NCBI GenBank assembly: GCA_963695445.1
Contig: CAVOGV010000001.1
Location: forward strand, 62,001 to 126,000
Origin: Thiohalocapsa sp963695445
GTDB lineage: Bacteria > Pseudomonadota > Gammaproteobacteria > Chromatiales > Chromatiaceae
Length of the DNA: 64,000 bases
Direction of reading: 5' to 3'
The notes under the pieces: model-generated
Databases searched by the model: none
What the model saw: the letters and a program-made list of their open reading frames with translations, nothing else
Told to the model about the DNA's origin: nothing
Shown: one piece after another, positions 38,955 to 48,158 of the stretch
Numbering within the stretch: the stretch's first letter is position 1
Layout: each line of letters begins with the position of its first letter
Translations under genes and position numbers: made by a program

Positions 38955-39709
38955 CGCCGCGCCTTCCCGAGCGGGTGGAAGCTCAAGTGCACGCACACAT
39001 ACGCCCCTCACCCGAGCGGTTTACCCGACGACTAGCCCGAGGTGCCGTGAACCGCCATTACTTGGGCACTGTGTCCCATGGCGCTGCCAACCTCCGGGCA
39101 CTCACTGTACCGAGAGCCCCTTCGCCCGAGGGTCGGTGTGACCGCCGCTCGGCACGGGACTGACACCCGTGTCGCCAGGCATTACCCCGGCTTTCTCGCT
39201 CCTACGGGCTCATGCGCCCGACCTCAATCCTCTCACGGCCTCGGTTCTACCCTTGTACCCTGAGTCTTTGCAGGTTGCTGCGTGCCCCTGCTGGAAGGAG
39301 GCCGTTCCCGGCGTTATCTCCGCGAATCTTTCCCCAGGTGCCTGGACCCTTACCCCGGTCGTCCCCACGGTGCACGTGCTCGTTACTTCCCGCTGGGCGT
39401 CGGCCTTCCCCCTTTCCTAACAAGGTCGGCACTGCACAATAATCCGCACAACGACTTCCGTGCGGAGCTTGGTTTTCGAGGCTGCAGTCATTCACTCATG
39501 TTCAGGCCCCCGGGTTTGCTCGCCACCCAGGTCGTTCCCACCGCCGGGCTGGCCTCTCGACCCGCCCAGGGCAGCCGTGACTTTTACGTCCACGCAGAAC
39601 TCGGTTCGTTACCTCCCCGAGCAGTGGATATGCTAACCGTCCGAATCGAGCAATTGACGGTAGAGGGACTTTCACCCTCCAAGATTCGCGGCCTTGCCGG
39701 CCGCTCCTA
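38853..39709 (-). mobile_element. Group II intron 5' portion (minus strand)
   Basis: Read on the minus strand from 39709: GAGCGGCCGGCAAGGCCGCG, then GGAGGGTGAAAGTCCCTC, a common group II intron 5' motif. A long structured, stop-free-on-antisense region follows, and then the maturase start. The 5' end abuts the IS91-type terminus (TTGGATTTCCT) at 39710. The 3' half is lost. Plus-strand frames such as CPCWKEAVPGVISANLS are well-known antisense artefacts of such introns. Confidence 0.65.
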
Positions 39710-40183
39710 GGAAATCCAAGCCACCCTGAGCGTCCAGGTTGGCCCAAGACAGGAGGCTAGCGGGGGCGGGATGGGCCGTCAACACCCAGCGGCGGGGCTG
39801 ACGGACGTCGCGAGCGGTGCACGAGCGCGCGTTCCGGGGTGCTGGGGCGAGAATCTGCGGGCTCAGCGGACAGGCGAACACAGGGGCGGCTGCACCCTCT
39901 CTTGCGGGAAGAGACGGCTACCAGGCGATGCGCTGATCGAACTCGACGTCGGGCTCGGGCTGACCGAAGAGGTCCCAGTCGGGCATCGGCTCGGGAGCAT
40001 CGTCCCAGGCGGGCGGTCCGCGGGCGGGGCGATCGTGGGCGGGCGTGACGGCTCACCGATGTGGTCGAGAATCCGCTCGACGGGAGCGGCCTCGGTGATG
40101 AAGGCGATGATGCGCATGTCCGCCCCGCAGTTGGGGCAGACCAACGGTAGGGACTCGAACAGCCGCGCCAGCAGCATGGCCCA
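39710..40183 (-). pseudogene. IS91-family transposase C-terminal remnant
   Basis: Minus strand: WAMLLARLFESLPLVCPNCGADMRIIAFITEAAPVERILDHIG, then after a frameshift DWDLFGQPEPDVEFDQRIAW-stop at 39918. The ~200 bases following the stop match those after the copy at 37561 and end in TTGGATTTCCT at about 39710. Its 5' side is cut by IS4 copy 2 at 40183/40184. Confidence 0.65.
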
Positions 40184-41557
40184 GAGGAACTGCTGCCGGT
40201 GCATCGTGAACGGTGCCTGATCGAAAACTAGGCCGCCAACGGAGACGTTGTCGCTGTTTCTGGCGCAGGTACTCTCGGCCGATGGCAGCTGCCAACAGGC
40301 GGTCGATGAGGCGGTGATCAAGCGCATCATTGGCGGTCTGCCGGGCTGCGCTGCGAGCACGAGCGCGTACTGCCAGGCGCGCGGACGCTTGCCGACAAAG
40401 GTGATCTCGACGCTGGCGCGGCAGGTGGGAGGCATGATCGGCGCAGGTGCACCGATGCTGGTGGCATGCGTGGAATCGCCCGGTACGCCTGGTCGATGGC
40501 GCGACCATGACCATGGCGGACACGGAGCCAAATCAGGCCGTCTATCCGCAGCCGAGCAGCCAGAAACCCGGCTTGGGCTTTCCGATCTGTCGCATGGTGG
40601 CGCTGATCTGCCTAGGCAGTGGCGCGCTGCTCGATGCCGCCACCGGCCCGTGCGAAGGCCAGTGTGGACTCAGAGGCAGCGACGAGCAGACCTGGCTGCG
40701 CGGCCTACTCGATGCGCTTGAGGCGGACGATATCCTGCTCGGCGACGCCTTCTACCCGACCTACTTTCTGCTCTGCGATCTGGTGCGACGTGGCGTCAAC
40801 GGGGTGTTCGAGCAGTACGGTGCACGCAACCGCAGCACCGACTTCAAGACCGGGGAGAAGCTCGGCGTACGTGATCATCTGGTGGTGCTGGAGAAACCAT
40901 TGAGGCGACTGGATTGGATGACGCCGGAGCAGTACGCACCAGCTCCGGCAACGCTGAAGGTGCGCGAGTGGCTGGTAGCACTTTTCTGGGCCGATGGAAA
41001 GATCATGGTCACCACCTTCCTGGATGCCAAAGCGGCTCCGAAGAACAAATTGAAGGTGCTGTACCTGCGCCGCTGGAACGTGGAACTGGATCTGCGCAAC
41101 ATCAAGACCACCCTCGGCATGGCGCGGCTGCGCTGCAAGACCCCGGCGATGGTCGTCAAGGAACTGTGGGTCTACCTGCTGGCCTACAACCTGATCCGTT
41201 TGCTCATGGCCCAAGCCGCTTTGCTAGCCGATCAAGTCCCCCGGCAACTGAGCTTCAAGCACACCGTGCAAGTCTGGTTGTCCTGGCAGCAACGCGGCGG
41301 CGCAACCTCCGACGGCGTCTGCATCCTTGCCGTACTCAGCCTGATTGCCGAGCCGTGCGTCGGACTGCGACCCGGTCGCATCGAGCCCCGAGCGCTGAAA
41401 CGTCGCGCCAACGCCTACCCGCTGTTGACCAAACCGAGAAAGGCCGCTCGCGCTGAGGTCCGCGAACATGGACACCCGAAAAAACAACGGTTGAATCAAT
41501 CGACGTATCCAGATCACCGCAATGCGACCTCGCTTATCTTAGTGCCATTCGGGTCAG
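40184..41557 (+). mobile_element. IS4-family insertion sequence, copy 2 (left end missing)
   Basis: Nearly identical to copy 1 from AGAGGAACTGCTGCCGGT onward. The right inverted repeat CTTAGTGCCATTCGG is at 41538-41552. The left ~240 bases, including the left inverted repeat and transposase N-terminus, have been replaced by an IS91-type tail. It is a direct repeat of copy 1, with operon 2 in between. Confidence 0.85.
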
Positions 41558-41577
41558 ATCCCTTTTTTGGAGCCTGA
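40248..41577 (+). pseudogene. IS4-family transposase (copy 2, frameshifted)
   Basis: Same DDE transposase as copy 1, but with one extra G at about 40453 (GCACCGATGCTGG versus GCACCATGCTGG in copy 1). The frame switches between GGMIGAGAP and WWHAWNRPVRLVDG. Catalytic motifs remain readable in the second frame (40447-41577). The stop has moved past the element's right repeat, giving a tail VPFGSDPFFGA. Confidence 0.85.
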
Positions 41578-41597
41578 GATCCCGAGCGCAGCGATTG

Positions 41598-42344
41598 TCA
41601 CGCGTGGGCGTCGAGTCCAGTCTGTTGTGCCTCGGCACGCGCATCGGCGGATGTTTCCGTTGAACGCCGCGGGCGCCCTCGCCGCGAGAAGCCGACCTTG
41701 CAGCCCAGCGTCTGCTCGATCTGCTCGCGAAAGCGGTCGTTGCCAAACGGCGTGCCGGTCTGGACGCAGCCTCGCAGCTGCGCCACGACGGCGTCCTCCA
41801 GCCCGCTCGTAATCAGTTCCCGATAGGCTTGTCGCCGCCGCTCATCGGTCGAGCCAAGCGCCAGATAGTCGGCATGCCCGGTAATGAGCGGATCGACTGC
41901 GCCAAGGGCGTTGTGCCGATAACTCGACCAGCAGTAGTCTTCCGGCGCTGCCGCCATTGCGGCGCGAATCGGATTGAGTTCGATATAGCGGTAGCAGGCG
42001 AGCAGATACGCGCTCTGCTGCACCAGGCTGGACTTGAAACGCCCCTCCCACAGCGTGCCGCTGCGGCTGTAGGTGCGATTCACGTACTGGACATAGCGGC
42101 GCCCGACCGTCTGCATCATGCGACTGATCGCCTCAGCGTCCGACGGCGTGGTCAGCAAGTGCACGTGGTTCGTCATCAGCACATAGGCATGAATGGCGGA
42201 GCCCCAGCTCACCGAGGCATCCTGCAACCAATCAAGGTAGACCCGGTAGTCGCGCTCCGCAAAGAAGATGGGCTGCTTGTTGTTTCCGCGCTGCACGATA
42301 TGCACGGGAATGTCGGTGATGAAGAACCTCGGTTTTCTTGGCAT
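41598..42344 (-). CDS. REP-associated tyrosine transposase (RAYT, IS200-like Y1 domain)
   Basis: 248 residues. MPRKPRFFITDIPVHIVQRGNNKQPIFF is the RAYT start. The HUH motif is MTNHVHLL, followed by MMQTVGRRYVQYVNRTY with the candidate catalytic Tyr, and then GTLWEGRFKSSLV and CYRYIELNPIRAAM, all family signatures. ATG 42344 follows GCGAGG at good spacing. Palindromic sequences flank it: AAAAAGGG...CCCCTTTTT at 42388-42410 and the related GGGTCAGATCCC at 41551-41566, as expected for REP/RAYT units. It appears intact and could act on those repeats. Confidence 0.9.
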   Translation of the reverse strand: MPRKPRFFITDIPVHIVQRGNNKQPIFFAERDYRVYLDWLQDASVSWGSAIHAYVLMTNHVHLLTTPSDAEAISRMMQTVGRRYVQYVNRTYSRSGTLWEGRFKSSLVQQSAYLLACYRYIELNPIRAAMAAAPEDYCWSSYRHNALGAVDPLITGHADYLALGSTDERRRQAYRELITSGLEDAVVAQLRGCVQTGTPFGNDRFREQIEQTLGCKVGFSRRGRPRRSTETSADARAEAQQTGLDAHA

Positions 42345-42387
42345 GGGATGGCCTCGCAAATCGTGGCGGATGCATCAGGATAGCAGC

Positions 42388-42410
42388 AAAAAGGGATCTG
42401 ACCCCTTTTT
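42388..42410. repeat. REP-like palindrome next to the RAYT gene
   Basis: An imperfect palindrome: AAAAAGGG, a short centre GATCTGA, then CCCCTTTTT. A sister sequence (GGGTCAGATCCCTTTTTT) lies on the other side of the RAYT gene at 41551-41568. It is 16 bases before the clc start, so the hairpin may also affect that transcript. Confidence 0.6.
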
Positions 42411-42426
42411 GAGCTACAATGCGGCG

Positions 42427-43734
42427 ATGGACGACGATCGCGCTAAATGGTTGCGTCTGACCCTGCTTGGCCTGCTCAGCGGGTTGCTGGCAGGGACGGT
42501 GGTGCTGGCGTTTCGCGTCGCCGTCGACTGGGGTCAGCAACTGTTGCTGCCGCCCGGAGGCAGCGGCAACTACGAGGCGTTGGCGCCCTGGCTGCGTATC
42601 GTGCTGCCGGTCGGCATCGGCCTACTGCTGGGCCTGCTGTTCGACTGGCTACCGCGAGAACTGCGCGAGGTCGGCGTTACCCATGTACTGAAACGCCTGC
42701 AGACGCCGGGCCGCGAGCGGCTGCCGCCGGGCAATATGCTGGTCCAGTTCGTGGGTGCGGTGGTTGCCATCGTCGGCGGTCACTCGGTGGACCGGGAGGG
42801 GCCGGCGGTGCATCTCGGTGCCGCCAGCGCGAGCTTTGTCGGACAACGACTGCGCCTGACCGCGGAGGAGGACATCACGCTGGCCGCCTGCGGCGCCGCG
42901 GCGGCCATTGCCGCCGCCTTCGATACGCCGCTTGCAGGCGTGGTGTTCGCCATCGAGGTGTTGCGCATCCGCTATCAGGTGAGCCGTTATCTGCCGGTCA
43001 TCGTCGCCGCCGTCGTCGGCGCCATGGTCAGTCGAGCCTTCTCGCTGACCGAACCGGGCTTCGCCGTCATCCCGGAATACCTGGGCTCGAACTGGGAATA
43101 CACGACCCTGCTGACCCTCGGCAGCGTCACCGGCCTGTTGGCGGTGGGCTTTATCGGCCTGACAAGCTCCGTCGCCGCACGCACTGGCCATTGGCGATGC
43201 AGCGTCAGCTTCCCGCTCGCGGGACTCATCACCGGCGTGCTGGCGCTCTGGACACCGCAGATCATGGGGACCAGTTACGACACCCTCGACCGCCTGCTGA
43301 ACGGGCAGGGCGAGCTGCTCTTTGTCGTGGCCATGCTGCTGACCAAGTTGGTCGCCACCGGCTGCGCAATCGGGCTGCGCGTCCCCGGCGGGCTGATTGG
43401 TCCGACGCTGTTCATCGGCGGCGCCGCGGGCTCCGCGGTTGGCCTGGCGGTTGCGCAATTCGCCGCCGTCGACACCGCCTCACCCGGCTTCTATGCCACC
43501 ATCGGCATGGTGGCGATGATGGGCGCGACGCTGCGAGCACCATTGGCGGCGCTGACGGCACTGCTGGAACTGACGGCGAATCCCAACATCATCTTGCCGG
43601 GGATGGTCGCCGTCGCCTGCGCCGAATTGGTCACGCGTTTGGCGCGGGGCCAGAAGTCCGTGTTCGACGTTCTGCTGGACGTCCAGGCCAGCACCAACCG
43701 GACGCAGCTGCAAAAAAATGCACCCAACTCTTGA
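42427..43734 (+). CDS. clcA: ClC-family chloride channel / H+-Cl- antiporter
   Basis: 435-residue polytopic inner-membrane protein. The pore motif is in VGGHSVDREGPAVHLGAA, with the gating Glu in REGP. A second motif VPGGLIGPTLFIGGAAGS corresponds to the GxFxP region, and AACGAAAAIAAAFDTPLAGVVFAIE is a classic ClC stretch. There is no C-terminal CBS domain. The GREGP of CLC-ec1 is DREGP here. Chloride/proton exchange is family-based; fluoride specificity (CLCF) is unlikely because REGP is present. ATG 42427 begins MDDDRAKWLRL; no strong ribosome site is visible. Confidence 0.88.
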   Translation: MDDDRAKWLRLTLLGLLSGLLAGTVVLAFRVAVDWGQQLLLPPGGSGNYEALAPWLRIVLPVGIGLLLGLLFDWLPRELREVGVTHVLKRLQTPGRERLPPGNMLVQFVGAVVAIVGGHSVDREGPAVHLGAASASFVGQRLRLTAEEDITLAACGAAAAIAAAFDTPLAGVVFAIEVLRIRYQVSRYLPVIVAAVVGAMVSRAFSLTEPGFAVIPEYLGSNWEYTTLLTLGSVTGLLAVGFIGLTSSVAARTGHWRCSVSFPLAGLITGVLALWTPQIMGTSYDTLDRLLNGQGELLFVVAMLLTKLVATGCAIGLRVPGGLIGPTLFIGGAAGSAVGLAVAQFAAVDTASPGFYATIGMVAMMGATLRAPLAALTALLELTANPNIILPGMVAVACAELVTRLARGQKSVFDVLLDVQASTNRTQLQKNAPNS

Positions 43735-43759
43735 ATCTGGGCGATTATCCGGCTATGGT
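43731..43759 (+). promoter_or_regulatory. Candidate sigma-70 promoter for the small exported protein
   Basis: TTGAAT (43731-43736) and TATGGT (43754-43759) with exactly 17 bases between. The -35 overlaps the clcA stop codon. This would give a leader of about 65 bases before ATG 43830. Confidence 0.4.
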
Positions 43760-43829
43760 CCGTACACGGCGATGCAGTATGCGCCGACTTTGACCCTTTC
43801 ATTGTGACCACGTTATGGAGATCATGCCA

Positions 43830-44066
43830 ATGAAGATTCAGCGCGTTCTGCGAAAATCTGCGGCGGTGGCCATCGCCGCAACCACGTTAATGTTGCTGCA
43901 AAGTCCCGTCTCCGCGGCCGAGTGCAAGGGCATGGAGAAGAACAAGTGCGAAAGCAACGGCAGCTGCACCTGGGTGGACAGCTACCAACGTAAGGACGGC
44001 GTCAAGGTGGACGGCTATTGCCGTAACAAGGGCGGCAAGAAGTCCAGCAGCAAGTCCGAGAACTGA
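43830..44066 (+). CDS. Small Cys-rich exported protein
   Basis: 78 residues. Signal peptide about 1-33 (KIQRVLRKSAAVAIAATTLMLLQSPVSAA), then a mature ~45-residue basic domain ECKGMEKNKCESNGSCTWVDSY...GYCRNKGGKKSSSKSEN with four cysteines and a Lys/Ser tail. Family unknown; the Cys spacing (C-x6-C-x5-C-x18-C) suggests two disulfides in the periplasm. ATG 43830 was preferred because GGAG lies 8 bases upstream; ATG 43815 and 43824 are alternatives. It is framed by its own candidate promoter and hairpin. Confidence 0.75.
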   Translation: MKIQRVLRKSAAVAIAATTLMLLQSPVSAAECKGMEKNKCESNGSCTWVDSYQRKDGVKVDGYCRNKGGKKSSSKSEN

Positions 44067-44080
44067 CCGAGCAAGCCGGG

Positions 44081-44104
44081 CGACCCGAACCCGAGTTCGG
44101 GTCG
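44081..44104 (+). terminator. Strong hairpin after the small exported protein
   Basis: A perfect 10-bp stem, CGACCCGAAC and GTTCGGGTCG, around the loop CCGA, 14 bases after the stop. No U-run follows. It may serve both this gene and the convergent dnaE2. Confidence 0.6.
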
Positions 44105-44181
44105 TCCGACCTGACTTGACCAGGACCTTACTCCTTATCCAAGCCCTCAACCTCCTAGCCCCTCGCCCTCTAGGCACTTCC

Positions 44182-47100
44182 TCATTGAAAATCCCGCGAG
44201 CTGACCACGAGCCCGCCAAGCAGCTCCGAATAGTCGATCAGTCCCTTCGCGACCAGATGCGTGACACCGCTCTCGCGCTGGATCTCGCCGCTGACGCCGA
44301 GCAGACGGGCGCCGAGCAGCGCCGCTCGGCGACGTTCGGCAAGCCGTTTCCAAACGACCAGGTTGACATGACCGGTCTCGTCTTCCAGCGTCACGAAGGT
44401 GACGTTGTTGGCGGACGCCGGTCGCTGACGGTTGATCACCAATCCGGCGACACGCACCCGCGCACCGGGCGCCGCCTGATGCATCTCGCTCGCGCTCATG
44501 AGCTTGAGCGCCGTCAGGCGTGGCCGCAGCAACGCCAGCGGGTGGCGGCGCAAGCTGAGGCCCAGGCTGGCATAGTCGGCGACGATCTCCTCGCCCTCGG
44601 CGGGCTTGGGCAACAGCGGCAGCGCGGACTCGCCGACCGCCGGGGCCAGCGGCAGCGGCTCCTGTCGAAGCGCCACGTGCCAACCCGCCAGATGGCGATT
44701 GCCGACCAGACCGGCCAGCGCATCGGCGCCGGCCAGGGCCTTGAGATCGCGCTGATCCAGCCGGGCGCGGGTGCGCAGATCGTCCACCGATTGCCAAGGC
44801 CCGGCTGATCGCGCCTCCGCAAGCCGCGCGGCACCGGCCGCCGACAACCCCTTCACCAGCCGCAGTCCCAGTCGCAGTGCTGGATCCTGCACCGAGGCCC
44901 CGGAGCCCGAAGGCTCCAACGTGCAATCCCAAAGGCTGCTGCAGACGTCCACCGCGCGCACCTCAACACCCTGACGGCGCGCCTCGCGAATCAACTGCGC
45001 CGGGGCGTAGAACCCCATCGGCTGGCTGTTGATCAGCGCGGCGAAGAAGGCCGCCGGCTCATGGTGCTTGAGCCAGGCGGAGACATAGACCAGCAGCGCA
45101 AAGCTGGCGGCATGCGACTCGGGGAAGCCGTATTCGCCAAAGCCGAGGATCTGGCTGTAGATCTGCTCGGCGAACGCGCGCGTATAGCCGCGGGCGAGCA
45201 TGCCACCGACGAGCCTGCCGTGGATCGCCTCCAGCCCGCCACGTCGACGCCAAGCGGCCATGGAGCGGCGGACCTGATCGGCCTCGCCGGGGTCGAACCC
45301 GGCGGCGACGGTGGCGACCTTGATCACCTGCTCCTGGAAGATGGGTACGCCCAGGGTGCGGCCGAGCACCGCCTCCACCTCCGGCGACGGATAGGACACC
45401 GGCTCCAAGCCCTGCCGACGGCGCAGGTACGGGTGCACCATGTCGCCCTGAATCGGCCCCGGCCGCACGATGGCCACCTCGATGACCAGGTCGTAGAAGC
45501 AGGCGGGCTTGAGCCGGGGCAGCATCGCCATCTGCGCGCGCGACTCGATTTGAAACACGCCGGTGGTCTCGCCGCGCTGGATCATGCGGTAGACCTCCGG
45601 GGCCTCGGCGGGGATGTCGGCGACGCCCAGGCGGGTGCCGCGAAACGCATTGATCAGGTCCAGCGCGCGGCGGATCGCGCTCAGCATGCCGAGCGCCAGG
45701 CAATCCACCTTGAGCAGACCCAGCGCGTTGAGGTCGTCCTTGTCCCATTGGATGACGCTGCGCCCATCCATGGCGGCGTTCTCGATGGGCACCAGACGCG
45801 AGAGCTTGTCGCGAGCGATCACGAAGCCACCGACGTGCTGGGACAGATGGCGCGGAAAGCCGATCAGTTCATGCACCAGACGCATCAGGCGCAGGATCTG
45901 CGGGTTGAACGGGTCCAGGCCGACCTCGCGCAACCGCTCCGGCGGCACCGACTGACCGTCCCACCAGTTGATGTTGCGCGCCAGGCGGTCGATCTGGTCC
46001 GGCGGCATGCCCAGCGCCTTGCCGACATCGCGCACCGCGCTCTTGGGCCGATAGCTGATCACGGTCGCGGCCAGCGCGGCACGATCGCGGCCATACTTGC
46101 GATAGATGTACTGAATCACCTCCTCGCGGCGCTGGTGCTCGAAGTCGACATCAATGTCCGGCGGCTCACCGCGTTCGCGGGAGATGAAACGCTCGAACAG
46201 CATCGACATCCGCGACGGGTCCACCTCGGTGATGCCCAGGCAATAGCAGACCGCGGAGTTGGCCGCGGAGCCGCGCCCCTGGCACAGGATGCCCCGGCTG
46301 CGGGCGAAGCGGACGATATCGAACACGGTGAGAAAGAACGGGGCGTAGCCCAGCTCCGCGATTAGAGACAGCTCGTGCTCAATTTGTTGTCGGACATGCC
46401 CTGGGGTGCCGTCCGGGAAGCGTTCGCGGGCACCTTCCCAGGTGAGGCGACGCAGATAGGCGTCCGGCAGTTCGCCGTCGGGGGTCAGTTCCAGAGGATA
46501 CTCGTAGCGCAATTGCTCAAGACCGAAAGTGCAGCGCGCCGCGATGCGTACGCTCTCGTCGAGCAGGTCGCGCGGATAGAAGCGACCCAGCACATCCCGC
46601 GGGCGCAGGTGTTGCTCGCGGTTCTGCCGTGGGACAGCGCCGGCGGCCACATCGACGCCGCGCGCGATCGCCGTCATCACGTCCAGCAACGCCCGGCGTT
46701 CGGGAGCATGCATGCAGACCTCGCCCACGGCGGTCAGCGGCAGGCCGACACGCGTGCCGAGCAACCGCAGCCGCCGCAGCCTCGCTGCATCATCGCCACG
46801 TCGATGCAGCGCCACGCCGATCCAGCAACGGTTGGGAAAGCGCGCGCGCAGCCAGCGGCCGCGGTCACTGTCGCGCCGTGCGCATGGATGCGTCGGTCTC
46901 GTCCGGCAACCACAGCATCAGGCATCCGGGCAAGGCGTCGTCCAGATCCGCCAACTCGAGACGGTAGTCGCCCCTTCGGCGCCCGTCTCCGCGCGGTGGA
47001 GATCAACTGCGACAAATGCTGATAGCCAGCCAGGTCCGCCGCCAACGCGACCAGACGCAGCCCACCCGGGAATCTGCAGCTCGCTGCCGATCAGCAGGTG

Positions 47101-47304
47101 CAGGCCGAGGCCACGCGCCGCCTCATGCGCCCTGACGACACCGGCCAGGGAGCCATCGTCGGTGATCGCCAGGGCGCGATAACCTAGACGCGCGGCGGTC
47201 TGCACCAACTCGCAGGGATGGGAGGCGGCACGCAGGAAGGTGAAGCAGCTACGGCAGTAAAGCTCCGCGTAGTCGATCGTGGTGGTTTTGCTCAAGTACA
47301 GCAA
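44182..47304 (-). CDS. dnaE2: Error-prone DNA polymerase DnaE2 (N-terminal part frameshifted)
   Basis: Catalytic alpha-type polymerase for SOS mutagenesis. The large clean frame (46815 to 44182, 877 residues) has GRGSAANSAVCYCLGITEVDP, the catalytic PDIDVDFEHQRREEVIQYIY, FPRHLSQHVGGFVIA, and a C-terminal OB fold (GLVINRQRPASANNVTFVTLEDETG). The N-terminal PHP region (47304 to ~46820) is scattered over at least three frames: ELYCRSCFTFLRAASHP...LIGSELQIP, then ADLAGYQHLSQLI, then LDDALPGCLMLWLPDE. The PHP motif reads ELYC where relatives have ELHx. No imuA/imuB gene is adjacent. A LexA-type box precedes it. Confidence 0.85.
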
Positions 47305-47313
47305 CCCGAATGA

Positions 47314-47329
47314 CTGTCAATAAAGACAG
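47314..47329. promoter_or_regulatory. LexA (SOS) box upstream of dnaE2
   Basis: CTGTCAATAAAGACAG fits the CTG-N10-CAG LexA core and is extended by TA on the right side (CAGTATAC). It lies about 10 bases ahead of the dnaE2 start, an ideal repressor position. DnaE2 genes are classically SOS-induced. Confidence 0.7.
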
Positions 47330-47400
47330 TATACGCGGCAATCGAGAAAGCGGCACCGGCCACCGCCGGTCAACGGCTTTGCGAGGGAAGTGGGAGGAGG

Positions 47401-48081
47401 CTAAGACCGACGACAACGATAGCGCAACCCGAACAGCCCCGACAGGATCAGCAGCGCGGTGGCGGGAACCGGCGTGGCAGGCGCGGACAGTTCGCTATCG
47501 GCGTCCGTCTCCATGCCGTCGGTCGCGAGGTTCATGATCGACGCGGAACTATCGTACTGGCGGATCCACTCGACATCGTCGATACCGCCAACACGCGCAT
47601 AAATGCCGATACTCTGGTACTTGCGGGCAAGCCTGCCGGTGACGGCCTTGTCGTCGAGCAGGAACCCGAGCGACTCGTCGTTGCTGTCCACCTGCATCGC
47701 ATCGAACGTGCCGCTTGTCAGATCACTGGTATCGGCGTCCGTCGTCGACGGAATGCTGCCGAAGATCATGAATTTGCCAGCGGACGGAGCCGCACCCACC
47801 AATTTGGCGCCCAGATTGAGCTGTGCGGTGAAGCCGGCTTGGGGGTCGAAGGCACCACTATTTGCACCTGCATCAGGCATCCTGATCTGCACGGCGTTTT
47901 CGGAGGTCAACTCCAGCGAAGCGTCGTCCAGGGACGGTATCGCGTAGACAACGCGTCCGTCGGCGAAGGTAAAGTCGGCAAGCGTCGCTTCCGTTGCGAA
48001 CATTCCGGCCCCGGCTGGACTTGCCGCTGACGCCGCCAGCAGACTCAGCACGCCCGCCGCATAATGCCTTGAAGACGACAA
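47401..48081 (-). CDS. Exported PEP-CTERM-like protein
   Basis: 226 residues. Signal peptide (YAAGVLSLLAASAASPAGAG), a mature domain with no recognised fold (SIPSTTDADTSDLTSGTFDAM), and a C-terminal sorting tail TPVPATALLILSGLFGLRYRCRR: a Val-Pro-x-Pro-like motif, a membrane helix and a basic end. This is the PEP-CTERM / exosortase architecture. TTG 48081 is the likely start (no ATG). Exosortase is not in the window. Such proteins usually end up in the outer matrix or exopolysaccharide. Confidence 0.8.
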   Translation of the reverse strand: MSSSRHYAAGVLSLLAASAASPAGAGMFATEATLADFTFADGRVVYAIPSLDDASLELTSENAVQIRMPDAGANSGAFDPQAGFTAQLNLGAKLVGAAPSAGKFMIFGSIPSTTDADTSDLTSGTFDAMQVDSNDESLGFLLDDKAVTGRLARKYQSIGIYARVGGIDDVEWIRQYDSSASIMNLATDGMETDADSELSAPATPVPATALLILSGLFGLRYRCRRS

Positions 48082-48158
48082 TCGACTACCTCTACCGTGA
48101 ATCCTCTGAATTTGAGCCTAGCTCCTGGTTACTGGCTTTTCCACATCCGCGACCCGCG

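Noticed and set aside
39169..39710. Protein-like plus-strand frames (LYPESLQVAACPCWKEA and similar)
   Set aside because: Antisense to the second group II intron remnant, for the same reason.
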